NCBI GenBank assembly: GCA_003142615.1 | Contig: PLMW01000055.1 | Location: forward strand, 1 to 64,000 | Source of the DNA: Opitutia bacterium | GTDB taxonomy: Bacteria; Verrucomicrobiota; Verrucomicrobiia; Opitutales; Opitutaceae | Reading direction: 5' to 3' | DNA length: 64,000 nucleotides | Part shown: piece after piece, positions 18,051 through 27,572 of the stretch | Position numbering within the stretch: position 1 is the first letter of the stretch | Layout of the letters: each line of letters starts with the position of its first letter | The notes under the pieces: model-generated | The model's database searches: none | Told to the model about the DNA's origin: nothing | Seen by the model: the letters and a program-made list of their open reading frames with translations, nothing else | Program-made: the position numbers and the translations under genes

Positions 18051-19436
18051 TCAATTCCCCCGCGGGGTCCGGATCGTGCTGAATGGACTGGCCGGCACGT
18101 CGAACTTCTCGACCGGATCGGGATGCGCCGGATCGAAGGAGCCGAAATCGTCCACGATGTACGAAGCAAGCGGCAGGTGGCTTTCCTTGATGCCCTCGAC
18201 GACGCACTTCGCCAGTTCGTAGGCGCCGTAGTTGTCGTGATGCGTCGTGTCGCGGCCGCCGGCGGAGAAAGCCAGCGGCGCCTTCTCCGGACCCAACGCC
18301 TCGTAGAACGTGCGGCTCATCTGCTCCAGGTCGATCAACGCGACGTTCTCCTCCTGCGCCACCTCGCGCACCGCCGCGGGATAGTCGCCGTGCGAGTTGC
18401 GGATCTTCCCCTCGGCGTCGAACTGCCGGCGCTGCATCGACGTCACCAGCACGGGCGTCGCGCCGCGGAGGCGCGCCTCAGCGATGAAGACCCGAAGGTA
18501 GGCCTGATACGTGGTGTGCGCCTCCACGTAGGTCTGCGGCCAGTTTTGTTTCTCGTCGTTGTGGCCAAACTGGATGAACAGGTAGTCGCCCTTTTTCATC
18601 TGGCTCAGAATCTTCGCCAGTCGCAGGTCGGCGATGAAGGACTTCATGGTCTCGCCGGACTCAGCGTGGTTGGCGACGGCCACGACCGGTTTGAAAAAGC
18701 GCGTCAGCATCTGGCCCCAGCTGGCGCCCGGTTCGCGCGGCTGGTCGGTCACGGTGGAGTCGCCCGCGAGAAATACCGTGGGCACGTCGTCCGCCGGGGT
18801 GATCTCGAGCGCGCAGATGCAGGACCGCCCCGGCGCTGCGCCGGGGCTGAATTCCAGTGTCAGCTTGTCGTCCCAGTCGAGCACCAGTCCGTCTGGACCG
18901 TTCTCCTTTTCCCAGCGGTCCAGTTCCACGTGGTCGCCGCCCGGCGCGTTCAGAGGCGGAGGAGGAACCTTGCCGTTGCGGATGTTGACGGCGAAAGTTC
19001 GGACCGCGAACTGGCCCGGCGCCGTCCGCACCTGTTCCAGCATCAGCCGGCGCGACTCGGCCTTGACTGTGGTGACCGATTCGCCGGCGGCGTCGCCGAG
19101 CGTGACCGTCACGTGGTAATTCCCCTCCGGCAGACTGACCGAGAAGAAGAACGGTTTGTCGCTGGTGCAGAAGTGCCCGTGCAGCGCGTCGTCCCCTCCC
19201 CGGTCGATCCCCGTGACGGACGATCCCAGATCGAATCCGTAGCCGGTTTCCTTCGAGTACACCGCGGCCGGAAGCACCTGCGCGCAGCCCGGCGCGACCC
19301 TGCCGGGACCGAAGGAGAACTTCCATGCCGTGGTCTCCGCGGCGCGGAGCGCGGCCGGCACGCCGCCAAACAGTCCGAGACCGGCGGCAGCCATCAGCCA
19401 AATACAGCGGGAGGCGTTCAAGCGGCGGGGGTGCAT
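18051..19436 (-). CDS. CE12 rhamnogalacturonan acetylesterase-like protein with N-terminal beta domain (copy A)
   Basis: 461 aa with a signal peptide (LMAAAGLGLFGGVPAALRAAE). Residues about 35-220 form a beta-rich domain (FSFGPGRVAPGCAQVLP, NYHVTVTLGDAAGES, LTLEFSPGAAPGRSCICALE) like the N-terminal accessory domain of CE12 esterases. The SGNH domain follows: AGDSTVTDQ (Ser), GQMLTRFF, QFGHNDEKQ (Asn) and DTTHHDNYGA (Asp and His). It removes acetyl from galacturonic acid in rhamnogalacturonan I, by family analogy. It is the last gene of the RG-I run and lies 12 bp after a close paralogue, so the two look like a tandem duplication. Confidence 0.9.
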   Translation of the reverse strand: MHPRRLNASRCIWLMAAAGLGLFGGVPAALRAAETTAWKFSFGPGRVAPGCAQVLPAAVYSKETGYGFDLGSSVTGIDRGGDDALHGHFCTSDKPFFFSVSLPEGNYHVTVTLGDAAGESVTTVKAESRRLMLEQVRTAPGQFAVRTFAVNIRNGKVPPPPLNAPGGDHVELDRWEKENGPDGLVLDWDDKLTLEFSPGAAPGRSCICALEITPADDVPTVFLAGDSTVTDQPREPGASWGQMLTRFFKPVVAVANHAESGETMKSFIADLRLAKILSQMKKGDYLFIQFGHNDEKQNWPQTYVEAHTTYQAYLRVFIAEARLRGATPVLVTSMQRRQFDAEGKIRNSHGDYPAAVREVAQEENVALIDLEQMSRTFYEALGPEKAPLAFSAGGRDTTHHDNYGAYELAKCVVEGIKESHLPLASYIVDDFGSFDPAHPDPVEKFDVPASPFSTIRTPRGN

Positions 19437-19448
19437 GAGAGGGGTGGT

Positions 19449-20837
19449 TTAGTTGCCGGGGGGTTTCTCGATCGTGACCACCGGGCTGGGCGGCACGTCG
19501 AAACTTGCGACCGGATCAGGATAAGCCGGGTCGAATCCCTGGAAGTCGTCCACAATGTATTGCGCGATGCCCAGCCGGGCATCCCTGATTCCCTGGACGA
19601 CGCACTTGGCGAGTTCATAGGCGCCGTAATTGTCGTGATGGGTGTTGTCCACCTTGTCAGGCGCGGGCCTGGCAAAGGCCAGTTTCGACTGCTCCGGCCC
19701 CAGCGCCTCGTAGAAGGGCCGGCTCATGGCGTTGAGGTCGATGCAGGCGGCCTGCAGCTCCTGCGCCGCCTGGCGCGCTGCCTCGGCGAAATCCGCCAGC
19801 GTCGGCTTGATGCGGCCGTTTTCATCAAACTCACGGCGCTCCATCGGCGACACGATCACGGGGATGCCACCGCGCTGGCGGACGGCGTCGACATGCTGCT
19901 TGATCTCCGCCTTGTACGTGGTGAACGGGCCGCCGGTGCCCGCCGCGATCTGCTTCTGGTCGTTGTGGCCGAACTGCATGATCAGGGTGTCGCCCGGCTT
20001 CATCACGCTGAGGATCTTGTCGAGGCGCCGCCGCCCGAGGGAGTCCCGGTAGGTTTCGCCCGACTCCCCGTGATTGGCGATCGCCACCCCGGGCTTGAAA
20101 AACCGGGTCAGCATCTGCCCCCAGCTCGCGTACGGTTCGCGCGACTGGTCGCAGACCGTGGAGTCGCCGAGCAGAAACACCGTGGGCACGTCCACCCTCG
20201 TGATTTCGATGGCGCAGACGCAGGACCGCCCCGGCGCTGCGCCGGGGCTGAACTCCAGTGTGATCCGGTCGTCCCACGCCCATTCCTCCTGGATCGATTC
20301 GCGCGGGGCCTTCAATTTGACTTCGCCCGCCCTGATGTCGCCGGTGGGGGCGATCTGCGGCGTGCGGGTGTTCACGATGAAACTGACCGTCGCGAACTGC
20401 CCGGGCGCCGTGTGGACTTTCTCCGCCATCAGCCGCCGCAACTCGGCCTTGATCGTCGTGGTCGTCTCGTCCCCCGCGTCGCCCAGCATGACCGTCACCC
20501 GGTAGTTTCCCTCCGCCGACACCCGGGCCGAGAAGAAGAACGGCCGGTCGCTGGTGATGAAATCGCCGCGCACGGGATCGTGGCCGCCCCGGTCGACGCC
20601 GGTGACGATTGCGCCGGGCTCAAAGCCGTAGCCGAGTGCGCTGGTATAGACGGTGGCCGGCAGGACCGGGAGGTATCCATCCGCGACCGCGCCGGGGCCG
20701 AAATCGAATTTGTACAGTGCGATCTCCCCGGCGGGCGCGGGCCGGGCGAGCGCCAGGGCCAGGCCGGCGGCCAGCACGAGCGGGACGAGCGGCTTCCGTC
20801 CTCCTGATGGTGTCTCAGAACAAGGGCGGATATTCAT
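19449..20837 (-). CDS. CE12 rhamnogalacturonan acetylesterase-like protein with N-terminal beta domain (copy B)
   Basis: 462 aa from the ATG at 20837; an earlier TTG at 20876 would overlap the upstream gene. A signal peptide (LVLAAGLALALARPAPA) leads into the same two-domain layout as copy A: a beta domain, then LGDSTVCDQ, GQMLTRFFKP, QFGHNDQKQ and DNTHHDNYGA. Copies A and B share almost identical DNA around LEFSPGAAPGRSC, including about 30 identical bases near 18821 and 20221, while other parts have diverged. The catalytic residues are intact in both copies, so both may be active on different acetyl positions. Confidence 0.9.
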   Translation of the reverse strand: MNIRPCSETPSGGRKPLVPLVLAAGLALALARPAPAGEIALYKFDFGPGAVADGYLPVLPATVYTSALGYGFEPGAIVTGVDRGGHDPVRGDFITSDRPFFFSARVSAEGNYRVTVMLGDAGDETTTTIKAELRRLMAEKVHTAPGQFATVSFIVNTRTPQIAPTGDIRAGEVKLKAPRESIQEEWAWDDRITLEFSPGAAPGRSCVCAIEITRVDVPTVFLLGDSTVCDQSREPYASWGQMLTRFFKPGVAIANHGESGETYRDSLGRRRLDKILSVMKPGDTLIMQFGHNDQKQIAAGTGGPFTTYKAEIKQHVDAVRQRGGIPVIVSPMERREFDENGRIKPTLADFAEAARQAAQELQAACIDLNAMSRPFYEALGPEQSKLAFARPAPDKVDNTHHDNYGAYELAKCVVQGIRDARLGIAQYIVDDFQGFDPAYPDPVASFDVPPSPVVTIEKPPGN

Positions 20838-20865
20838 GAATGAGAGATGATGATGGAAGAATTCC

Positions 20866-23800
20866 TCATCGCGCAAGGGTCAGCCCCATGAGACCGATGA
20901 CGACTTCATTGGCAAGGGTGCGGACGGTGAGCGAGCGCAGCTCCTTCGCCGGATCGAGCGGCAGGTCGAGGACGGTGGCCGCGCCGCCGGGAATTCTTCG
21001 CCCCTGACCCTTGAATTCAATCTCATCGAGGAGCCGGACCCTGCCGGTTTTCAGATCCACGCGCGGCGGAATCGACCCGGGCCGGGCGAATTGATAATCG
21101 TCGATGAGGTAATCCTGGTCGATCGGCCACCATGTCGTCGGGTTGTGCAGCGCGAGGCGGGCGGTCGCGCCGTCGGCGTAGGTCACGACGACCTCGCCGT
21201 TGTCGAGCCGGCTCTGCATCCAGTTCGTCGAGCCGGCCAGCAGCAGGTACACGTGCCGGGCCCGGCCGCCCAGCGGCACGGTCGCCTCACGCGGAAAGTT
21301 GTCCCACTGCGAGGTGAAGACGATGTTCCGGGCGTCGCCCGGGCCCGGCGTGGCGAAGGGCACGCCGTTCGGCAGGACGATGCGACCGCCGTTGGCGCCG
21401 GCGGCGGCGCGCAGGCCGGAGTCGTCGATTTCGGCGGTCGCGTTGACCTCGCCGGCCCAACCGCCGAGGCCCTGTTTCGGAATCGCCAGCGAGCAATACG
21501 GCGAGCGCGGCGAGCGATACTCGTGCTGGAAGATATTTGTCACGCGGTCGTTGAAGCAGGGCGTGAGATCCATGGTCTCGAATTTCGCCGGCCCCGGCAT
21601 TGGCGTGCGCCAATCCGTGCCGGTGCTCGAGGCCGTTGTGGCGCGCCACGGTTCCACGGCCCCGTCCGGCGCGGCCGGCGCCGCGCCCTTCCACGTCACC
21701 ACGATTCCCACCCTGGAAGTGAGCGGACAACGGACCTCGACATACGACCCCGGCGTCGGTCCAACGAGCCACCGCCATCCGGCCGGCCGGCCATCGACCG
21801 TGACGGCCGCGTCGTCCCGCCGCGCGGCAAGCTGCAGCCGCAGCACCAGCGGTTTCCCGAAGCGCGACTCGATCGTGAACGTCTCCGTCTCGCCCGCCCG
21901 GCGCCAGGCGACACTCACGTCGGGATGCCGCAGGCTCGCATGCGTCCACGCCGCGGGGAACCCCGGCGTGATGCACAATTCGCCGGCCAGCAGATCGGGT
22001 TTCACGCCGAACAGGCCTTCGACCAGCGCCCGGGCCAGCACGCCGCCGCCGTCGGCGAAGTCGCGCTGCGACTCGCGGCGATAGACGTCGAGATAATTCA
22101 TCGAGCCGACGTTGCCCGGACAGATGCCCATGAACATGCTTGCGAGCAGCGCGCTTTTCGTGAGCCGGTAGGCCTCGCCCGCGCGTCCCGCCTGCCAGTA
22201 GCCGAGGGCGGCATGCACGTTCTCGCCCATCACGACGTTGTTAACCGACCAGGTGTACGGCATCCAGTCGGTCGTCGAGAGCACATGGTACTCGTCGTCC
22301 GCGGGCACGCCGGGTCCGCGTACCGGCAGGTGCGGAATCCTTCGGTCGACATCCATCGCCATCCGCCATGCCTCCGCCGGTGTCGGCAGTCCGGAATCCA
22401 TCGTGTGGTAGAACGTCCACAAACCCGCACTGGGATGCACGAGCTGGAGGCCGAGCAGATCCTTAAACTCGGCGAACAGGCCGCGGTCCGGGAGCCAGAG
22501 GTATTCGCGCATGGCGCGGGCGATGAGTTCCGCCTCATGTTGATAAGGCGCGGGATCCTGGCCCAGCAGCCGCGCGAGCCGTGCCGCCATGAAATTGTGC
22601 CAGTAATTGCAGGCCGAGGCGTGCGTCACGCCGCCGCCGTGGTACTGCAGGTCGTCGCTGGCCCAGATCGCCGCGTACGCCTCGTAGAGCGGCAGCTTCT
22701 CCGGGCCGAACTCGCGGCGGAACAGCCGCCGCTCCCACGCGAGGTGCCGCTCGATCACCGGCCACACCTGCCGCGCAAACTCGAGGTCGCCCGTCCACAG
22801 CAGGTGCCGGAACAGCGCGTCGATGTAGACGAGGTTCATGTCGTAGTGGCTGTTTGAGATGTCGCCGTTGCTGTGCAGCGCCGCCTCGTTGCGCGCGAGG
22901 TTGGCGTTCTCGTCGGGCGGCGGGAGCTTCGCCGGGACCGGATCGTTGTTTTGCTGCGTCGCCCAGTAAGCGAATTGCCGCCGCGCCCGGGCGTGCCAGC
23001 CGAGCGCGTCAGGCGCGTACGGTCCGCGCCAGCCGGGCAGTTTCGCGCGCCAGGCGATTGCGCCGTGCATGACCGCGCCCTGCGGTTCGTCCCACACGGC
23101 GTCAACCGCCACGTTGAGTGCGGCGACGGCAGCGTTCAGATAGGGGTCGGGCGTGTCGACCGCCACCTGGCTGCGCAGCGCGGCGAAATGGGCCTCCGTC
23201 TCCGCGAACACCGCCGGCAGTTCGTCGTTCCGGTAGGCGGGTCGCAGCGGGACCGCCGCCGGCCCGCGGCCGATGCCCGGGCGTTCGGCGGTGACCGCGC
23301 GATAGGTGTCGAGTTCCTCCGCCGTCACGGCATCGCCTCCGGCCACACGCTGCAACGCGAGGAACAGCGGCGCATCGCTGGCGAGCGCCACGCGCCCGGT
23401 CACGACCGGCAGCGCCGCTGATTTTCCCGCCGAGGCGAGCAGGCCGGCGCATGACGACCACTGCGCCGCGTCGGCCACCGCCAGTTCGGCGCCGGCCGGC
23501 GTCAACCCGACGATCGTCGCGGTTTGGCTGTGGAGCGTGAACGTGCGGTCCGCAAGTTCGCAGCGGTTGTCACGGCAAAATTCTGACTGGAGCTGGAAAT
23601 ACTCGCCGATCGGCACCGACTCGGTGCCGATGTCGCCGTCGCGCCGGCCGCGCTGGCCGTTGATGCCGCCGTAAGCCCACACCAGCTCGACGCCCGCCGG
23701 GGCGGCGTGCGCCTCGGCCCGCACGATCAATCCGTCGGTCCGGTCCAGCGCCAGCACCGCGAGGCGCACCACGCCGCCACGGCCGAGCAGCGGATCGCGG

Positions 23801-24213
23801 ATTTCATAAAGCATCTCTCCGGGCCGGTAACGCGCGATCACGCCGGCCGCCTCGTGGAGCCACTTCGCGCCGGCGGCGGAGCGCAGCCCCAACCGCAGGT
23901 TGCCGCCGCGACCCGGCAGGTAGAGCGTGAACTCGGGCCGGTCACCGGCATCGACGCGGAAGGCCGTGTTCCCGCCGTAGAGCGGGCGGTTGAAGAACTC
24001 CGCGCCGTTCTCGATGACGAAATCGGTGCCGTCAGGCCGGTAGCGCAGCGGACACCCGATCTGATCCGCCAGGTTCGGCGTGACCGACGGCGCGCCGGGC
24101 GACTGCGCTTGGAGCAGTCCGGAGGAACCGGCGGTGACCATGCAGAGCAGGACCAGCCGCGTCGCCGGCGAGATCCAAGGCAGCCACCGAAACAAGCGCA
24201 TGGGGTGAAACAT
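20866..24213 (-). CDS. Putative (alpha/alpha)6 glycoside hydrolase, DUF4450-type
   Basis: 1115 aa with a signal peptide ending near SGLLQAQ. The N-terminal part has a beta-rich DUF4450-like region: GTDFVIENGAEFFNRPLYGG, RPEFTLYLPGRGGNLRLG and LLGRGGVVRLAVLALDRTDG. A helical barrel of glycosidase type follows at about residues 360-780: DAVWDEPQGAVMHGAIAWR, HSNGDISNSHYDMNLVYIDA, DLQYHGGGVTHASACNYWHN and STTDWMPYTWSVNN. A C-terminal beta domain (LLLAGSTNWMQSR, NPTTWWPIDQDYL) closes it. I do not know a characterised activity. Its place between a GH78 rhamnosidase and two CE12 esterases argues for cleaving a rhamnogalacturonan bond. It ends 29 bp inside the leader of the next gene, so cotranscription is likely. 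Confidence 0.68.
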   Translation of the reverse strand: MFHPMRLFRWLPWISPATRLVLLCMVTAGSSGLLQAQSPGAPSVTPNLADQIGCPLRYRPDGTDFVIENGAEFFNRPLYGGNTAFRVDAGDRPEFTLYLPGRGGNLRLGLRSAAGAKWLHEAAGVIARYRPGEMLYEIRDPLLGRGGVVRLAVLALDRTDGLIVRAEAHAAPAGVELVWAYGGINGQRGRRDGDIGTESVPIGEYFQLQSEFCRDNRCELADRTFTLHSQTATIVGLTPAGAELAVADAAQWSSCAGLLASAGKSAALPVVTGRVALASDAPLFLALQRVAGGDAVTAEELDTYRAVTAERPGIGRGPAAVPLRPAYRNDELPAVFAETEAHFAALRSQVAVDTPDPYLNAAVAALNVAVDAVWDEPQGAVMHGAIAWRAKLPGWRGPYAPDALGWHARARRQFAYWATQQNNDPVPAKLPPPDENANLARNEAALHSNGDISNSHYDMNLVYIDALFRHLLWTGDLEFARQVWPVIERHLAWERRLFRREFGPEKLPLYEAYAAIWASDDLQYHGGGVTHASACNYWHNFMAARLARLLGQDPAPYQHEAELIARAMREYLWLPDRGLFAEFKDLLGLQLVHPSAGLWTFYHTMDSGLPTPAEAWRMAMDVDRRIPHLPVRGPGVPADDEYHVLSTTDWMPYTWSVNNVVMGENVHAALGYWQAGRAGEAYRLTKSALLASMFMGICPGNVGSMNYLDVYRRESQRDFADGGGVLARALVEGLFGVKPDLLAGELCITPGFPAAWTHASLRHPDVSVAWRRAGETETFTIESRFGKPLVLRLQLAARRDDAAVTVDGRPAGWRWLVGPTPGSYVEVRCPLTSRVGIVVTWKGAAPAAPDGAVEPWRATTASSTGTDWRTPMPGPAKFETMDLTPCFNDRVTNIFQHEYRSPRSPYCSLAIPKQGLGGWAGEVNATAEIDDSGLRAAAGANGGRIVLPNGVPFATPGPGDARNIVFTSQWDNFPREATVPLGGRARHVYLLLAGSTNWMQSRLDNGEVVVTYADGATARLALHNPTTWWPIDQDYLIDDYQFARPGSIPPRVDLKTGRVRLLDEIEFKGQGRRIPGGAATVLDLPLDPAKELRSLTVRTLANEVVIGLMGLTLAR

Positions 24214-24247
24214 GTGGTTCCCGCTGATTCAGCCGATCCCGTGATTT

Positions 24248-27200
24248 TCAATCAGCCGGTTTCATCACCGGCAGTCCGGCGGTAAACGTGTAATTACCGG
24301 AGCCCACCTCATAGACCGCACTGCGGCCGGCCATGCGCAGGAAACGGACGCCTTCGCTCTGCCCGGCGGCCTGACGGCCTTCGAGCACCGTGGCGGCGTT
24401 CCGGGTCGGCATGTAAATCGTGGCGGTCGTGTTGGCCGGGATGGTCACCTGAAGCGTCAATTGTGTGCCCGCGCGCTGCCATGCACTCACGATCCGGCCG
24501 CGGACGGAGTCGTAATCCGCCTTCACCCAGGTCAGGTCGCCGACGATCGCGGGCTTGATGATGATCTTCTTGAAGCCCGGTCCCGCCGGGTCGCCCTGGA
24601 TGCCGGCCAGGTCGTGGTAGAACCACTCGTTGATCTGCCCGAGCATGAAATGATTCTGGGATGAGTTCGGGTCGGCATTCCACGCCTCCGTCAGGCTCGT
24701 GGCGCCCTGCGCAAGCTGGTAGCCGTAGCCGGGTTTGTCCGACTGGTTGTTCATGTCGAAGATCACATCGGAGCGTCCACCGTCGGCGAGCGCGCGCAGC
24801 AGGTAGCGGTAGCCGACATCACCGGCGGTGAGCGCGTTGCCCCGGTCGCGCACGTCCCTGACGACGGCGGCCAGCACCGCCGCCCGCCGCGCCGGCTCGA
24901 CGAGGTTCATCATCAGCGGGATCGCGTTGGCGCATTGCGATCCCGTGGCGTAGCGGTCCGCCGCCGGATCGAAGAAGGTTTGATTGAAGGCCGTGCGTAT
25001 CCGGCCGGCGAGTTCCCGATATTTGCCGGCCTCGCCGCGGCTGCCCAGCAACGCCGCCACCCGGGCGAGTATCCATGCGTCGTAATAATAAAAGGCTGTC
25101 GCCGTCAGCGCGACCGGCGTGAGCTGCGCCTTTCCCGGCCGCTCCGGGCCAAGGTCGTACCAGTCCCCCAGCCCGTGCGAAACGATGTGCCCGGTGGCCT
25201 TGCTGCCGAGGTAGGCCACGTAGCGCTTCATCCTCGCATAGGAGCGCCGCAACAACTCCACGTCGCCTGTCCACTCGTATTGCTGCCACGGGATCAGCAC
25301 GCAGGCGCTGCCCCACTCGGGGGAATCCCGGAAGCCGTCCGCGAACATCACGTACTCGGGGGCGATGTCGGGCACGAGGCCGCTGTCCAGCTGGCTGTCG
25401 GCCATGTCGTTCACCGTCTTCGCCATGAGCCGGGCCAGGTCGAATTCGTAGCGGAGCGCCGGGCCGTTGAGATGATTCTGCTCGAGCCAGCCGAGCCGCT
25501 CCCGGTGCGGGCAGTCGGTCATCACGCTCATGAGGTTGCTGCGCTGGGCCCAGCGCACGAGCGTGTGAACGCGGTTGAACAGCTCGTTAGAACAGGCGAA
25601 CCGGCCGGCCGGCGGCGCCGCGGCCTGCACCACCACGCCATCGAGCGACTCGACGACGGGCAGCTCCGACTCGGCCGGCGCCGTGCATTCGACCTGCAGA
25701 TAACGGCAGCCGTGGTAGAAAAACTTGGGGAACCAGGCTTCCCCGCCCCTTCCCGCCAGTGTGTATTGCCACCACGCCGGCCCGCGCCGGCCACAGGAAC
25801 GCCGGTCCACGGAGCCATCCGGGGCGAGCAGCTCCGCAGGAATGATCCGCACCACGGAGCCCGTCGGGCCGCGCACCTTGAGCCGCGGTATCAACGCGGC
25901 GTTCTGCCCGAGATCGTAAACGGTGACTCCCGGCCGGAGCGTCCGGACGGCGACGGGACGCAGTACCTCAAACGTGTGGATGGGCGGTGCCGCACAGGAA
26001 TGGCCCCGCAGTTGTCCGCCGGGCCCGGCAAATTCCGCGGCGCGACTCCATGGGGAATCGTTGAAGCCGAGCTGGTCCCAGCCGCGCGGTTCGCGGCGTG
26101 CATCGTAATCCTCCCCGCCGAAGATGTTGGCGAACGTGATCGGGCCGGGCGCGACGCGCCACCGGTCGTCGGTGCCCACGGTTTCCACCGTGCCATCCGC
26201 ATACTCGAGCCGGAGCTGGCCGAGGGCGGCGAGCGGCCGGTCGGCGCTGACGAACTTTACGAAGCGGCCTTCCTGCACGTTGTACATGCCACCGGCAAGG
26301 CTGAGCCCGGCGGCGTTGGCGCCGGGGCGCAGCAGCGCGGTGACGTCAAGCGTGTCGTAAAGGCAGGTTTTGGCGTAATCGGTCCAGCCCGGCGCCAGCA
26401 GCCCGTCACCCGCCCGGGCGCCGTTGAGCGTGAGTTCGTACTGGCCCAACCCGCAGACCTGCGCCAGGGCGCGGCGCAATCCCGGCCGCACGGTGAACTC
26501 ACGCCGCAGCAGCAGCGTGGTGTTGGCCCGCGGATTCGCGCCCGGCACGCCGAGGCCGTCGACCAGCGCGGCCGCGGCCCACGGCGCCCGCTCCCAACTG
26601 TCGCTGGCGGTCACCGCGGCGCCGACCGCAACGTTGCGACCGCCCGAGATTACTTCGATCTGGCTGAGCGCGAGGCAGGCCCGGCCTTCGTCGGTCCGCA
26701 GCCGCGTGGCGGTCAGGCGCACGTACCGGGCGGTGACGCCCTGCGCCGGCAGCTCGATGTGCATGGCCCGTGGATCAGGATAATCCTTGTCGCCGCAATC
26801 GGCGATCAACGTGTACGCATAAAAGGCCGGGTCGTCAGAGGCTTCGAGTCGGAACCGGGGGGGAAAGCCGAGCGCCTCGGTCACGGTGTGCCGCAGCGCG
26901 TGGAGCCGCACGGCGTCGATCGTCCGGGGCGCGTCGAGGTCGAGCTGCACCCACTTCCGGGTCTCGGCGTCGGTCGTCTCTTCCGAGTGATAGCCGAGGA
27001 GCGGCCGCTGCCAGTGAAGCATTTCGGGATCGGTGATCCAACGGGCCGCCCAGCCGGCTGGGCTGAAGCCGTTGGGCGAAGGCCGGCCGGCCGGCGCGAG
27101 CATGCCCATCGTCCAGGTCGCGACGGGACTCCACGCCGAAGCGGAGCCACGCCGGTCCCACACCCGCACCTTCCAGAACACCTGCTGCGAGGATTGCAGC

Positions 27201-27559
27201 GCCTGCCCGGCGTACAAAACGCCCAGTGTCGCGTCGGAGGTCACCTTCCCGCTGTCCCAGAGGTCGCCTTCGTCGCGCGCCAGCCGATCCGGCGCGGACG
27301 CCGCCAGCACCTGATACGCCGTCTGGATCTGGCCGCGTTCCGCGGATTGCAGCGTCCAGCCCAGCCGTGGCCGCGGCATGTCCACACCGAGCGGATCGGC
27401 ATCTTGTTCGCAGTGCAAGGCCGCCACGCTGATCCCTGCCGTCCGGTCGCGAAAACAGCCGGCAGCCAGGACCGTCAGGGCCACAAACAGAATGAAGCGA
27501 TTTCGCGAAACCACCGTGTGGTGTCGGCACCGGGGTCTCGGACATGAATTCAGCGCCAT
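24248..27559 (-). CDS. GH78 alpha-L-rhamnosidase lipoprotein with inserted discoidin-like domain
   Basis: 1103 aa from the ATG at 27559, which has CAGG just ahead. A GTG at 27514 would start directly at the lipoprotein signal SRNRFILFVALTVLAAGC. Domain order: Ig-like N-terminus (HCEQDADPLGVDMPRPRLGW), a start of the GH78 beta domain (WAARWITDPE), an F5/8 type C-like insert at about 200-333 (KWVQLDLDAPRTIDAVRLHA, YVRLTATRL, LALSQIEVI), and the rest of the beta domain. The (alpha/alpha)6 barrel then carries DCPHRERLGWLEQ near residue 682, followed by a C-terminal beta domain. GH78 enzymes release terminal alpha-L-rhamnose. The insert may bind galactose-rich or uronic side chains. It starts 14 bp after the PL26 stop. 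Confidence 0.92.
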   Translation of the reverse strand: MALNSCPRPRCRHHTVVSRNRFILFVALTVLAAGCFRDRTAGISVAALHCEQDADPLGVDMPRPRLGWTLQSAERGQIQTAYQVLAASAPDRLARDEGDLWDSGKVTSDATLGVLYAGQALQSSQQVFWKVRVWDRRGSASAWSPVATWTMGMLAPAGRPSPNGFSPAGWAARWITDPEMLHWQRPLLGYHSEETTDAETRKWVQLDLDAPRTIDAVRLHALRHTVTEALGFPPRFRLEASDDPAFYAYTLIADCGDKDYPDPRAMHIELPAQGVTARYVRLTATRLRTDEGRACLALSQIEVISGGRNVAVGAAVTASDSWERAPWAAAALVDGLGVPGANPRANTTLLLRREFTVRPGLRRALAQVCGLGQYELTLNGARAGDGLLAPGWTDYAKTCLYDTLDVTALLRPGANAAGLSLAGGMYNVQEGRFVKFVSADRPLAALGQLRLEYADGTVETVGTDDRWRVAPGPITFANIFGGEDYDARREPRGWDQLGFNDSPWSRAAEFAGPGGQLRGHSCAAPPIHTFEVLRPVAVRTLRPGVTVYDLGQNAALIPRLKVRGPTGSVVRIIPAELLAPDGSVDRRSCGRRGPAWWQYTLAGRGGEAWFPKFFYHGCRYLQVECTAPAESELPVVESLDGVVVQAAAPPAGRFACSNELFNRVHTLVRWAQRSNLMSVMTDCPHRERLGWLEQNHLNGPALRYEFDLARLMAKTVNDMADSQLDSGLVPDIAPEYVMFADGFRDSPEWGSACVLIPWQQYEWTGDVELLRRSYARMKRYVAYLGSKATGHIVSHGLGDWYDLGPERPGKAQLTPVALTATAFYYYDAWILARVAALLGSRGEAGKYRELAGRIRTAFNQTFFDPAADRYATGSQCANAIPLMMNLVEPARRAAVLAAVVRDVRDRGNALTAGDVGYRYLLRALADGGRSDVIFDMNNQSDKPGYGYQLAQGATSLTEAWNADPNSSQNHFMLGQINEWFYHDLAGIQGDPAGPGFKKIIIKPAIVGDLTWVKADYDSVRGRIVSAWQRAGTQLTLQVTIPANTTATIYMPTRNAATVLEGRQAAGQSEGVRFLRMAGRSAVYEVGSGNYTFTAGLPVMKPAD

Positions 27560-27572
27560 CCTGGCTGTCAGC

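Noticed and set aside
17964-20807. Plus-strand open frame of 947 codons
   Set aside because: It covers the two CE12 genes in antisense and has repeated Arg/Val/Asp-rich text mirroring the tandem copies. This is a high-GC shadow.
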